This document shows positions 10,130 to 22,692 of a stretch of 64,000 nt of DNA, piece by piece (within the stretch, counting starts at the first letter, position 1; each line of letters starts with the position of its first letter). The DNA comes from Anomaloglossus baeobatrachus (Eukaryota; Chordata; Amphibia; Anura; Aromobatidae). Below the pieces are notes generated by a model that did not search any database, was not told the origin of the DNA, and saw nothing but the letters and a program-made list of their open reading frames with translations. The stretch is from positions 477,735,260 to 477,799,259 of the forward strand of contig NC_134357.1 in assembly GCF_048569485.1 (NCBI RefSeq), written 5' to 3'. A program made the translations under genes and the position numbers.

Positions 10130-11577
10130 CTGCTCCCAGCATGCCCCTGCAGAGCCCCAGCTGCCGACTACTGCTCCCAGCATGCCCCTGCAGAGCCCCA
10201 GCTGCCGACTACTGCTCCCAGCATGCCCCTGCAGAGCCCCAGCTGCCGACTACTGCTCCCAGCATGCCCCTGCAGAGCCCCAGCTGCCGACTACTGCTCC
10301 CAGCATGCCCCTGCAGAGCCCCAGCTGCCGACTACTGCTCCCAGCATGCCCCTGCAGAGCCCCAGCTGCCGACTACTGCTCCCAGCATGCCCCTGCAGAG
10401 CCCCAGCTGCCGACTACTGCTCCCAGCATGCCCCTGCAGAGCCCCAGCTGCCGACTACTGCTCCCAGCATGCCCCTGCAGAGCCCCAGCTGCCGACTACT
10501 GCTCCCAGCATGCCCCTGCAGAGCCCCAGCTGCCGACTACTGCTCCCAGCATGCCCCTGCAGAGCCCCAGCTGCCGACTACTGCTCCCAGCATGCCCCTG
10601 CAGAGCCCCAGCTGCCGGCTACTGCTCCCAGCATGCCCCTGCAGAGCTCCAGCTGCCGACTACTGCTCCCAGCATGCCCTGCAGAGCCCCAGCTGCCGAC
10701 TACTGCTCCCAGCATGCCCTGCAGAGCCCCAGCTGCTGACTACTGCTCCCAGAATGCCCTGCAGAGCCCCAGCTGCCGACTACTGCTCCCAGCATGCCCT
10801 GCAGAGCCCCAGCTGCTGACTACTGCTCCCAGCATGCCCTGCAGAGCCCCAGCTGCCGACTACTGCTCCCAGCATGCCCTGCAGAGCCCCAGCTGCCGAC
10901 TACTGCTCCCAGCATGCCCCTGCAGAGCCCCAGCTGCCGACTACTGCTCCCAGCATGCCCCTGCAGAGCCCCAGCTGCCGACTACTGCTCCCAGCATGCC
11001 CCTGCAGAGCCCCAGCTGCCGACTACTGCTCCCAGCATGCCCCTGCAGAGCCCCAGCTGCCGACTACTGCTCCCAGCATGCCCTGCAGAGCCCCAGCTGC
11101 TGACTACTGCTCCCAGCATGCCCTGCAGAGCCCCAGCTGCTGACTACTGCTCCCAGCATGCCCCTGCAGAGCCCCAGCTGCTGACTACTGCTCCCAGCAT
11201 GCCCCTGCAGAGCCCCAGCTGCCGACTACTGCTCCCAGCATGCCCCTGCAGAGCCCCAGCTGCCAACTACTGCTCCCAGCATGCCCCTGCAGAGCCCCAG
11301 CTGCCGACTACTGCTCCCAGCATGCCCTGCAGAGCCCCAGCTGCCAACTACTGCTCCCAGCATGCCCTGCAGAGCCCCAGCTGCCGGCTACTGCTCCCAG
11401 CATGCCCTGCAGAGCCCCAGCTGCCGGCTACTGCTCCCAGCATGCCCCTGCAGAGCCCCAGCTGCCAACTACTGCTCCCAGCATGCCCTGCAGAGCCCCA
11501 GCTGCTGACTACTGCTCCCAGCATGCCCCTGCAGAGCCCCAGCTGCCGACTACTGCTCCCAGCATGCCCTGCAGTGA
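10130..11577. repeat. 41-bp minisatellite with ZNF143-like core, about 35 units
   Basis: The unit is CTACTGCTCCCAGCATGCCC followed by CTGCAGAGCCCCAGCTGCCGA (41 bases, with 40-base variants lacking one C). It lies in SYNGR2 intron 1, starting only about 170 bases downstream of exon 1. Each unit carries ACTACTGCTCCCAGCATGC, close to the ZNF143/STAF-type motif ACTACAACTCCCAGCATGC; an almost perfect form is present just outside at 9670-9690. All three plus-strand frames stay open because 41 is not a multiple of three. Confidence 0.95.
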
Positions 11578-11747
11578 CTAACCGTCCAGGCAATGCGGTC
11601 TTAATACCCTACTCATCATATACACAGGTCCTGACTAAAGTAAAGCTGTAACCTGTGCCTCCCCCGCCCCCAGCAGGTGCACAGCTTGTATATCCCCCTG
11701 AAGAACTCGGCACGTCACGTGACATGGCGTCTGCGGCCGGTACTCAC

Positions 11748-11846
11748 AGCGCTGAGCACCCTCAGGATGGTCTCTGGACGTCTGAGGAAATCCTGCAGGT
11801 TGAAGCTGCCCCCGGCCTTGGCCGCCCCGTACACCCCGCTCTCCAT
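11748..11846 (-). CDS. SYNGR2: SYNGR2 coding exon 1 (start codon)
   Basis: This exon encodes the 33 N-terminal residues, beginning MESGVYGAAKAGGSFNL and ending RVLSA just before a GTGAGT donor. The start ATG is at 11846. The opening is nearly identical to the human SYNGR2 N terminus (MESGAYGAAKAGGSF), so both start and paralogue are well supported. The segment is cytoplasmic and leads into transmembrane segment 1, which is completed by exon 2. Exon 2 lies 9.8 kb away, across an intron packed with minisatellites. The gene reads leftward and faces AFMID head to head, separated mainly by the 97-bp satellite. Confidence 0.95.
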
Positions 11847-12115
11847 GCTACGACCGTCTGCACCGAGCGCTTCCTGGACGGGAAACCACGCCCACAAGTC
11901 ACAGGACTGAGAAGACACGCCCTCAAGTCACAGGACGAGAAGACACGCCCACCAGACACGGGTCTGGACGCCCCGCCCACCAGGAGACAGACGTCACTTC
12001 AGTTCAGTGTATCCAGTGAACTAGGGATTGGGAAAGCCACACGAAGAGCGGGTGCTACACCCGACATCACTGCTCACAGACAGGGCCATTACAGCTAATA
12101 GCAACACATAGATAT
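11847..12115 (-). promoter_or_regulatory. SYNGR2: SYNGR2 upstream region / probable promoter and 5' UTR
   Basis: About 270 bases lie between the SYNGR2 start codon and the first unit of the 97-bp satellite. The stretch is GC-rich with short repeated pieces (GACACGCCC-type and GAGAAGACACGCCC motifs near 11908-11950). No TATA box is evident. It is called promoter only from its position; the transcription start cannot be placed. Confidence 0.45.
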
Positions 12116-12121
12116 CAGTAC

Positions 12122-15100
12122 TATGTGCACAGTGACTGCACCAGCAGAACAGTGAGTGCAGGTCTGGAGTATAATACAGGAGGTAACTCAGGATCAGTAC
12201 AGGATCAGTAATGTAATGTATGTGTACAGTGACTGCACCAGCAGAATAGTGAGTGCAGGTCTGGAGTATAATACAGGAGGTAACTCAGGATCAGTACAGG
12301 ATCAGTAATGTAATGTATGTGTACAGTGACTGCACCAGCAGAATAGTGAGTGCAGCTCTGGAGTATAATACAGGAGGTAACTCAGGATCAGTACAGGATA
12401 AGTAATGTAATGTATGTACACAGTGACTGCACCAGCAGAATAGTGAGTGCAGCTCTGGAGTATAATACAGGATATAACTCAGGATCAGTACAGGATAAGT
12501 AATGTAATGTATGTACACAGTGACTGCACCAGCAGAATAGTGAGTGCAGCTCTGGAGTATAATACAGGATATAACTCAGGATCAGTACAGGATAAGTAAT
12601 GTAATGTATGTACACAGTGACTGCACCAGCAGAATAGTGAGTGCAGCTCTGGAGTATAATACAGGATATAACTCAGGATCAGTACAGGATAAGTAATGTA
12701 ATGTATGTACACAGTGACTGCACCAGCAGAATAGTGAGTGCAGCTCTGGAGTATAATACAGGAGGTAACTCAGGATCAGTACAGGATCAGTAATGTAATG
12801 TATGTGTACAGTGACTGCACCAGCAGAATAGTGAGTGCAGCTCTGGAGTATAATACAGGAGGTAACTCAGGATCAGTACAGGATAAGTAATGTAATGTAT
12901 GTACACAGTGACTGCACCAGCAGAATAGTGAGTGCAGCTCTGGAGTATAATACAGGATATAACTCAGGATCAGTACAGGATAAGTAATGTAATGTATGTA
13001 CACAGTGACTGCACCAGCAGAATAGTGAGTGCAGCTCTGGAGTATAATACAGGATATAACTCAGGATCAGTACAGGATAAGTAATGTAATGTATGTACAC
13101 AGTGACTGCACCAGCAGAATAGTGAGTGCAGCTCTGGAGTATAATACAGGAGGTAACTCAGGATCAGTACAGGATCAGTAATGTAATGTATGTGTACAGT
13201 GACTGCACCAGCAGAACAGTGAGTGCAGGTCTGGAGTATAATACAGGAGGTAACTCAGGATCAGTACAGGATCAGTAATGTAATGTATGTGTACAGTGAC
13301 TGCACCAGCAGAATAGTGAGTGCAGGTCTGGAGTATAATACAGGAGGTAACTCAGGATCAGTACAGGATCAGTAATGTAATGTATGTGTACAGTGACTGC
13401 ACCAGCAGAATAGTGAGTGCAGCTCTGGAGTATAATACAGGAGGTAACTCAGGATCAGTACAGGATAAGTAATGTAATGTATGTACACAGTGACTGCACC
13501 AGCAGAATAGTGAGTGCAGCTCTGGAGTATAATACAGGATATAACTCAGGATCAGTACAGGATAAGTAATGTAATGTATGTACACAGTGACTGCACCAGC
13601 AGAATAGTGAGTGCAGCTCTGGAGTATAATACAGGATATAACTCAGGATCAGTACAGGATAAGTAATGTAATGTATGTACACAGTGACTGCACCAGCAGA
13701 ATAGTGAGTGCAGCTCTGGAGTATAATACAGGATATAACTCAGGATCAGTACAGGATAAGTAATGTAATGTATGTACACAGTGACTGCACCAGCAGAATA
13801 GTGAGTGCAGCTCTGGAGTATAATACAGGAGGTAACTCAGGATCAGTACAGGATCAGTAATGTAATGTATGTGTACAGTGACTGCACCAGCAGAATAGTG
13901 AGTGCAGGTCTGGAGTATAATACAGGAGGTAACTCAGGATCAGTACAGGATCAGTAATGTAATGTATGTGTACAGTGACTGCACCAGCAGAATAGTGAGT
14001 GCAGCTCTGGAGTATAATACAGGAGGTAACTCAGGATCAGTACAGGATAAGTAATGTAATGTATGTACACAGTGACTGCACCAGCAGAATAGTGAGTGCA
14101 GCTCTGGAGTATAATACAGGATATAACTCAGGATCAGTACAGGATAAGTAATGTAATGTATGTACACAGTGACTGCACCAGCAGAATAGTGAGTGCAGCT
14201 CTGGAGTATAATACAGGATATAACTCAGGATCAGTACAGGATAAGTAATGTAATGTATGTACACAGTGACTGCACCAGCAGAATAGTGAGTGCAGCTCTG
14301 GAGTATAATACAGGATATAACTCAGGATCAGTACAGGATAAGTAATGTAATGTATGTACACAGTGACTGCACCAGCAGAATAGTGAGTGCAGCTCTGGAG
14401 TATAATACAGGAGGTAACTCAGGATCAGTACAGGATCAGTAATGTAATGTATGTGTACAGTGACTGCACCAGCAGAATAGTGAGTGCAGCTCTGGAGTAT
14501 AATACAGGAGGTAACTCAGGATCAGTACAGGATAAGTAATGTAATGTATGTACACAGTGACTGCACCAGCAGAATAGTGAGTGCAGCTCTGGAGTATAAT
14601 ACAGGATATAACTCAGGATCAGTACAGGATAAGTAATGTAATGTATGTACACAGTGACTGCACCAGCAGAATAGTGAGTGCAGCTCTGGAGTATAATACA
14701 GGATATAACTCAGGATCAGTACAGGATAAGTAATGTAATGTATGTACACAGTGACTGCACCAGCAGAATAGTGAGTGCAGCTCTGGAGTATAATACAGGA
14801 GGTAACTCAGGATCAGTACAGGATCAGTAATGTAATGTATGTGTACAGTGACTGCACCAGCAGAACAGTGAGTGCAGGTCTGGAGTATAATACAGGAGGT
14901 AACTCAGGATCAGTACAGGATCAGTAATGTAATGTATGTGTACAGTGACTGCACCAGCAGAATAGTGAGTGCAGGTCTGGAGTATAATACAGGAGGTAAC
15001 TCAGGATCAGTACAGGATCAGTAATGTAATGTATGTGTACAGTGACTGCACCAGCAGAATAGTGAGTGCAGCTCTGGAGTATAATACAGGAGGTAACTCA

Positions 15101-18100
15101 GGATCAGTACAGGATAAGTAATGTAATGTATGTACACAGTGACTGCACCAGCAGAATAGTGAGTGCAGCTCTGGAGTATAATACAGGATATAACTCAGGA
15201 TCAGTACAGGATAAGTAATGTAATGTATGTACACAGTGACTGCACCAGCAGAATAGTGAGTGCAGCTCTGGAGTATAATACAGGATATAACTCAGGATCA
15301 GTACAGGATAAGTAATGTAATGTATGTACACAGTGACTGCACCAGCAGAATAGTGAGTGCAGCTCTGGAGTATAATACAGGATATAACTCAGGATCAGTA
15401 CAGGATAAGTAATGTAATGTATGTACACAGTGACTGCACCAGCAGAATAGTGAGTGCAGCTCTGGAGTATAATACAGGAGGTAACTCAGGATCAGTACAG
15501 GATCAGTAATGTAATGTATGTGTACAGTGACTGCACCAGCAGAATAGTGAGTGCAGCTCTGGAGTATAATACAGGAGGTAACTCAGGATCAGTACAGGAT
15601 AAGTAATGTAATGTATGTACACAGTGACTGCACCAGCAGAATAGTGAGTGCAGCTCTGGAGTATAATACAGGATATAACTCAGGATCAGTACAGGATAAG
15701 TAATGTAATGTATGTACACAGTGACTGCACCAGCAGAATAGTGAGTGCAGCTCTGGAGTATAATACAGGATATAACTCAGGATCAGTACAGGATAAGTAA
15801 TGTAATGTATGTACACAGTGACTGCACCAGCAGAATAGTGAGTGCAGCTCTGGAGTATAATACAGGATATAACTCAGGATCAGTACAGGATAAGTAATGT
15901 AATGTATGTACACAGTGACTGCACCAGCAGAATAGTGAGTGCAGCTCTGGAGTATAATACAGGAGGTAACTCAGGATCAGTACAGGATCAGTAATGTAAT
16001 GTATGTGTACAGTGACTGCACCAGCAGAATAGTGAGTGCAGCTCTGGAGTATAATACAGGAGGTAACTCAGGATCAGTACAGGATAAGTAATGTAATGTA
16101 TGTACACAGTGACTGCACCAGCAGAATAGTGAGTGCAGCTCTGGAGTATAATACAGGATATAACTCAGGATCAGTACAGGATAAGTAATGTAATGTATGT
16201 ACACAGTGACTGCACCAGCAGAATAGTGAGTGCAGCTCTGGAGTATAATACAGGATATAACTCAGGATCAGTACAGGATAAGTAATGTAATGTATGTACA
16301 CAGTGACTGCACCAGCAGAATAGTGAGTGCAGCTCTGGAGTATAATACAGGATATAACTCAGGATCAGTACAGGATAAGTAATGTAATGTATGTACACAG
16401 TGACTGCACCAGCTGAATAGTGAGTGCAGCTCTGGAGTATAATACAGGATATAACTCAGGATCAGTACAGGATAAGTAATGTAATGTATGTACACAGTGA
16501 CTGCACCAGCAGAATAGTGAGTGCAGCTCTGGAGTATAATACAGGAGGTAACTCAGGATCAGTACAGGATAAATAATGTAATGTATGTACACAGTGACTG
16601 CACCAGCAGAATAGTGAGTGCAGCTCTGGTGTATAATACTAAAGGAAACTAAGGATCAGTACAGGATAAGTAATGTAATGTATGTACACAGTGACTGCAC
16701 CAGCAGAATAGTGAGTGCAGCTCTGGAGTATAATACTAAAGGTAACTAAGGATCAGTACAGGATAAGTAATGTAATGTATGTACACAGTGACTGCACCAG
16801 CAGAATAGTGAGTGCAGCTCTGGAGTATAATACAGGATGTAACTCAGGATTAGTACAGGATAAGTAATGTATGTACACAGTGACTGCACCAGCAGAACAG
16901 TGAGTGCAGCTCTGGAGTATAATACAGAAGGTAACTCAGGATCAGTACAGGATAAGTAATGTATGTACACAGTGACTGCACCAGCAGAATAGTGAGTGCA
17001 GCTCTGGAGTATAATACTAAAGGAAACTAAGGATCAGTACAGGATAAGTAATGTAATGTATGTACACAGTGACTGCACCAGCAGAATAGTGAGTGCAGCT
17101 CTGGAGTATAATACTAAAGGTAACTAAGGATGAGTACAGGATAAGTAATTTAATGTATGTACACAGTGACTGCACCAGCAGAATAGTGAGTGCAGCTCTG
17201 GAGTATAATACAGGATGGAACTCAGGATCAGTACAGGATAAGTAATGTAATGTATGTACACAGTGACTGCACCAGCAGAACAGTGAGTGCAGCTCTGGAG
17301 TATAATACTAAAGGTAACTAAGGATCAGTACAGGATAAGTAATGTAATGTATGTACACAGTGACTGCACCAGCAGAATAGTGAGTGCAGCTCTGGAGTAT
17401 AATACTAAAGGTAACTAAGGATGAGTACAGGATAAGTAATTTAATGTATGTACACAGTGACTGCACCAGCAGAATAGTGAGTGCAGCTCTGGAGTATAAT
17501 ACAGGAGGTAACTCAGGATCAGTACAGGATAAGTAATGTAATGTATGTACACAGTGACTGCAAAAGCAGAATAGTGAGTGCAGCTCTGGAGTATAATACA
17601 GGATGTAACTCAGGATCAGTACAGGATAAGTAATGTAATGTATGTACACAGTGACTGCACCAGCAGAATAGTGAGTGCAGCTCTGGAGTATAATACAGGA
17701 TGTAACTCAGGATCAGTACAGGATAAGTAATGTAATGTATGTACACAGTGACTGCAAAAGCAGAATAGTGAGTGCAGCTCTGGAGTATAATACAGGATGT
17801 AACTCAGGATCAGTATAGGATAAGTAATGTAATGTATGTACACAGTGACTGCACCAGCTGAATAGTGAGTGCAGCTCTAGAGTATAATACAGGATGTAAC
17901 TCAGGATCAGTACAGGATAAGTAATGTAATGTATGTACACAGTGACTGCACCAGCTGAATAGTGAGTGCAGCTCTGGAGTATAATACAGGATGTAACTCA
18001 GGATCAGTACAGGATAAGTAATGTAATGTATGTACACAGTGACTGCAAAAGCAGAATAGTGAGTGCAGCTCTGGAGTATAATACAGGATGGAACTCAGGA

Positions 18101-21100
18101 TCAGTACAGGATAAGTAATGTAATGTATGTACACAGTGACTCCACCAGCAGAATAGTGAGTGCAGCTCTGGAGTATAATACAGGATGTAACTCAGGCTCA
18201 GTACAGGATCAGTAATGTATGTACACAGTGACTGCACCAGCAGAACAGTGAGTGCAGCTCTGGAGTATAATACAGGATGTAACTCAGGATCAGTAATGTA
18301 TGTGCACAGTGACTGCACCAGCAGAACAGTGAGTGCAGCTCTGGAGTATACTACAGGATGTTACTCAGGATCAGTACAGGATAAGTAATGTAATGTATGT
18401 ACACAGTGACTGCATCAGCAGAATAGTGATTGCAGCTCTGGAGTATAATACAGGATGTAACTCAGGATCAGTAATGTAATGTATGTACACAGTGACTGCA
18501 CCAGCAGAATAGTGAGTGCAGCTCTGGAGTATAATACAGGATATAACTCAGGATCAGTACAGGATAAGTAATGTAATGTATGTACACAGTGACTGCACCA
18601 GCAGAATAGTGAGTGCAGCTCTGGAGTATAATACAGGATGTAACTCAGGATCAGTACAGGATAAGTAATGGAAAGTATGTACACAGTGACTGCACCAGCA
18701 GAATAGTGAGTGCAGCTCTGGAGTATAATACAGGATATAACTCAGGATCAGTACAGGATAAGTAATGTATGTACACAGTGACTGCACCAGCAGAATAGTG
18801 AGTGCAGCTCTGGAGTATAATACAGGATGTAACTCAGGATCAGTACAGGATAAGTAATGTAATGTATGTACACAGTGACTGCACCAGCAGAATAGTGAGT
18901 GCAGGTCTGGAGTATAATACAGGAGGTAACTCAGGATCAGTACAGGATCAGTAATGTAATGTATGTACACAGTGACTGCACCAGCAGAATAGTGAGTGCA
19001 GCTCTGGAGTATAATACAGGAGGTAACTCAGGATCAGTACAGGATAAGTAATGTAATGTATGTACACAGTGACTGCACCAGCAGAATAGTGAGTGCAGCT
19101 CTGGAGTATAATACAGGATATAACTCAGGATCAGTACAGGATAAGTAATGTAATGTATGTACACAGTGACTGCACCAGCAGAATAGTGAGTGCAGCTCTG
19201 GAGTATAATACAGGATATAACTCAGGATCAGTACAGGATAAGTAATGTAATGTATGTACACAGTGACTGCACCAGCAGAATAGTGAGTGCAGCTCTGGAG
19301 TATAATACAGGATATAACTCAGGATCAGTACAGGATAAGTAATGTAATGTATGTACACAGTGACTGCACCAGCTGAATAGTGAGTGCAGCTCTGGAGTAT
19401 AATAAAGGATATAACTCAGGATCAGTACAGGATAAGTAATGTAATGTATGTACACAGTGACTGCACCAGCAGAATAGTGAGTGCAGCTCTGGAGTATAAT
19501 ACAGGAGGTAACTCAGGATCAGTACAGGATAAATAATGTAATGTATGTACACAGTGACTGCACCAGCAGAATAGTGAGTGCAGCTCTGGTGTATAATACT
19601 AAAGGAAACTAAGGATCAGTACAGGATAAGTAATGTAATGTATGTACACAGTGACTGCACCAGCAGAATAGTGAGTGCAGCTCTGGAGTATAATACTAAA
19701 GGTAACTAAGGATCAGTACAGGATAAGTAATGTAATGTATGTACACAGTGACTGCACCAGCAGAATAGTGAGTGCAGCTCTGGAGTATAATACAGGATGT
19801 AACTCAGGATTAGTACAGGATAAGTAATGTATGTACACAGTGACTGCACCAGCAGAACAGTGAGTGCAGCTCTGGAGTATAATACAGAAGGTAACTCAGG
19901 ATCAGTACAGGATAAGTAATGTATGTACACAGTGACTGCACCAGCAGAATAGTGAGTGCAGCTCTGGAGTATAATACTAAAGGAAACTAAGGATCAGTAC
20001 AGGATAAGTAATGTAATGTATGTACACAGTGACTGCACCAGCAGAATAGTGAGTGCAGCTCTGGAGTATAATACTAAAGGTAACTAAGGATGAGTACAGG
20101 ATAAGTAATTTAATGTATGTACACAGTGACTGCACCAGCAGAATAGTGAGTGCAGCTCTGGAGTATAATACAGGATGGAACTCAGGATCAGTACAGGATA
20201 AGTAATGTAATGTATGTACACAGTGACTGCACCAGCAGAACAGTGAGTGCAGCTCTGGAGTATAATACTAAAGGTAACTAAGGATCAGTACAGGATAAGT
20301 AATGTAATGTATGTACACAGTGACTGCACCAGCAGAATAGTGAGTGCAGCTCTGGAGTATAATACTAAAGGTAACTAAGGATGAGTACAGGATAAGTAAT
20401 TTAATGTATGTACACAGTGACTGCACCAGCAGAATAGTGAGTGCAGCTCTGGAGTATAATACAGGAGGTAACTCAGGATCAGTACAGGATAAGTAATGTA
20501 ATGTATGTACACAGTGACTGCAAAAGCAGAATAGTGAGTGCAGCTCTGGAGTATAATACAGGATGTAACTCAGGATCAGTACAGGATAAGTAATGTAATG
20601 TATGTACACAGTGACTGCACCAGCAGAATAGTGAGTGCAGCTCTGGAGTATAATACAGGATGTAACTCAGGATCAGTACAGGATAAGTAATGTAATGTAT
20701 GTACACAGTGACTGCAAAAGCAGAATAGTGAGTGCAGCTCTGGAGTATAATACAGGATGTAACTCAGGATCAGTATAGGATAAGTAATGTAATGTATGTA
20801 CACAGTGACTGCACCAGCTGAATAGTGAGTGCAGCTCTAGAGTATAATACAGGATGTAACTCAGGATCAGTACAGGATAAGTAATGTAATGTATGTACAC
20901 AGTGACTGCACCAGCTGAATAGTGAGTGCAGCTCTGGAGTATAATACAGGATGTAACTCAGGATCAGTACAGGATAAGTAATGTAATGTATGTACACAGT
21001 GACTGCAAAAGCAGAATAGTGAGTGCAGCTCTGGAGTATAATACAGGATGGAACTCAGGATCAGTACAGGATAAGTAATGTAATGTATGTACACAGTGAC

Positions 21101-22362
21101 TCCACCAGCAGAATAGTGAGTGCAGCTCTGGAGTATAATACAGGATGTAACTCAGGCTCAGTACAGGATCAGTAATGTATGTACACAGTGACTGCACCAG
21201 CAGAACAGTGAGTGCAGCTCTGGAGTATAATACAGGATGTAACTCAGGATCAGTAATGTATGTGCACAGTGACTGCACCAGCAGAACAGTGAGTGCAGCT
21301 CTGGAGTATACTACAGGATGTTACTCAGGATCAGTACAGGATAAGTAATGTAATGTATGTACACAGTGACTGCATCAGCAGAATAGTGATTGCAGCTCTG
21401 GATTATAATACAGGATGTAACTCAGGATCAGTAATGTAATGTATGTACACAGTGACTGCACCAGCAGAATAGTGAGTGCAGCTCTGGAGTATAATACAGG
21501 ATATAACTCAGGATCAGTACAGGATAAGTAATGTAATGTATGTACACAGTGACTGCACCAGCAGAATAGTGAGTGCAGCTCTGGAGTATAATACAGGATG
21601 TAACTCAGGATCAGTACAGGATAAGTAATGGAAAGTATGTACACAGTGACTGCACCAGCAGAATAGTGAGTGCAGCTCTGGAGTATAATACAGGATATAA
21701 CTCAGGATCAGTACAGGATAAGTAATGTATGTACACAGTGACTGCACCAGCAGAATAGTGAGTGCAGCTCTGGAGTATAATACAGGATGTAACTCAGGAT
21801 CAGTACAGGATAAGTAATGTAATGTATGTACACAGTGACTGCACCAGCAGAATAGTGAGTGCAGCTCTGGAGTATAATACAGGCTGTAACTCAGGATCAG
21901 TACAGGATAAGTAATGTAATGTATGTACACAGTGACTGCACCAGCAGAATAGTGAGTGCAGCTCTGGAGTATAATACAGGATTAACTCAGGATCAGTACA
22001 GGATAAGTAATATAATGTATGTACACAGTGACTGCACCAGCAGAATAGTGAGTGCGGCTCTAGAGTATAATACAGGATGTAACTCAGGATTAGTACAGGA
22101 TAAGTAATGTATGTACACAGTGACTGCACCAGCAGAATAGCGAGTGCAGCTCTGGAGTATAATACAGGATGTAACTCAGGATCAGTAGATGATAAGTAAT
22201 GGAATGTATGTACACAGTGACTGCACCAGAAGAATAGTGAGTGCAGCTCTGGAGTATAATACAGGATGTAACTCAGGATCAGTACAGGATAAGTAATGTA
22301 ATGTATGTACACAGTGACTGCACCAGCAGAATAGTGAGTGCAGCTCTGGGGTATAATACAGG
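12122..22362. repeat. 97-bp satellite array, about 105 units
   Basis: The unit runs GTACACAGTGACTGCACCAG, CAGAATAGTGAGTGCAGCTC, TGGAGTATAATACAGGATAT, AACTCAGGATCAGTACAGGA, then TAAGTAATGTAATGTAT. Units are near-identical on the left (12.1-16.5 kb) and more diverged or shortened on the right. The array fills most of the interval between the facing SYNGR2 and AFMID starts. The recurring 75-codon minus-strand frames are repeat artefacts. Confidence 0.98.
15940..21860. repeat. 2960-bp tandem duplication inside the satellite
   Basis: The block 15940-18900 is repeated at 18900-21860 with a constant offset of 2960. The copies share the same order of unusual monomers (TACTAAAGG variants, AAAAGC variants, shortened units) and I noticed only about four base differences. 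The exact joints cannot be fixed inside homogeneous monomers. Confidence 0.9.
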
Positions 22363-22557
22363 CTAGCACGGTAAATATACAGCAGTCTGGATACATCACT
22401 ACTTTACCCAGGATCTGGGAAGATGGCATGACGACCCCTGTGGGAGGTATAATGGCAGCCATATCGCCTATCACCCAGCTTTCCCAGGAACATATATAAT
22501 ATAAATGATGCATGCACCTTAGGTTACAGACAGGGGGCACTTTACCATAACTGAGTC

Positions 22558-22577
22558 GGGGGGGGGGGGGGGGGGCA
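22558..22577 (+). repeat. Run of 20 G, about 85 bases before AFMID
   Basis: An uninterrupted G-homopolymer next to the AFMID 5' end. It could form a G-quadruplex on the plus strand. Its length may be affected by sequencing error. Confidence 0.85.
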
Positions 22578-22662
22578 GGGTTTGACCTATGACCTGTGGA
22601 GTGGAATAATTTGGTGAAGTTTCCTGAGAGCGGTCAGAGTCCTAGTTTGGGGCCGGAGCAGC

Positions 22663-22692
22663 ATGGAGGACTGGAGAAAGCTGGGGAAGGAG
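22663..22692 (+). CDS. AFMID: AFMID exon 1
   Basis: Ten codons, MEDWRKLGKE, followed directly by a GTGAGT donor (phase 0). The ATG follows GGAGCAGC and is the first in frame with exon 2. The exon is short, as in other vertebrates, where the N terminus is poorly conserved. The exon 2 continuation ELEHQYSP matches the mammalian ELENQYCPSRW region. Confidence 0.85.

Noticed and set aside
10141-11651. Frames of up to 320 codons in the 41-bp minisatellite
   Set aside because: The repeat has no stop in its plus-strand frames and the protein cycles through three readings of one unit; a repeat artefact.
12291-22540. Dozens of 75-codon and longer minus-strand frames (MYIHYITYPV...)
   Set aside because: They repeat every 97 bases with the satellite, and 97 is not a multiple of three, so the same DNA is read in successive frames. 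No start context, splice logic or homology.
11847-22662. Search for TK1 exons between SYNGR2 and AFMID
   Set aside because: No sequence resembling thymidine kinase (P-loop, lasso region) was recognised; the space is promoter plus satellite.
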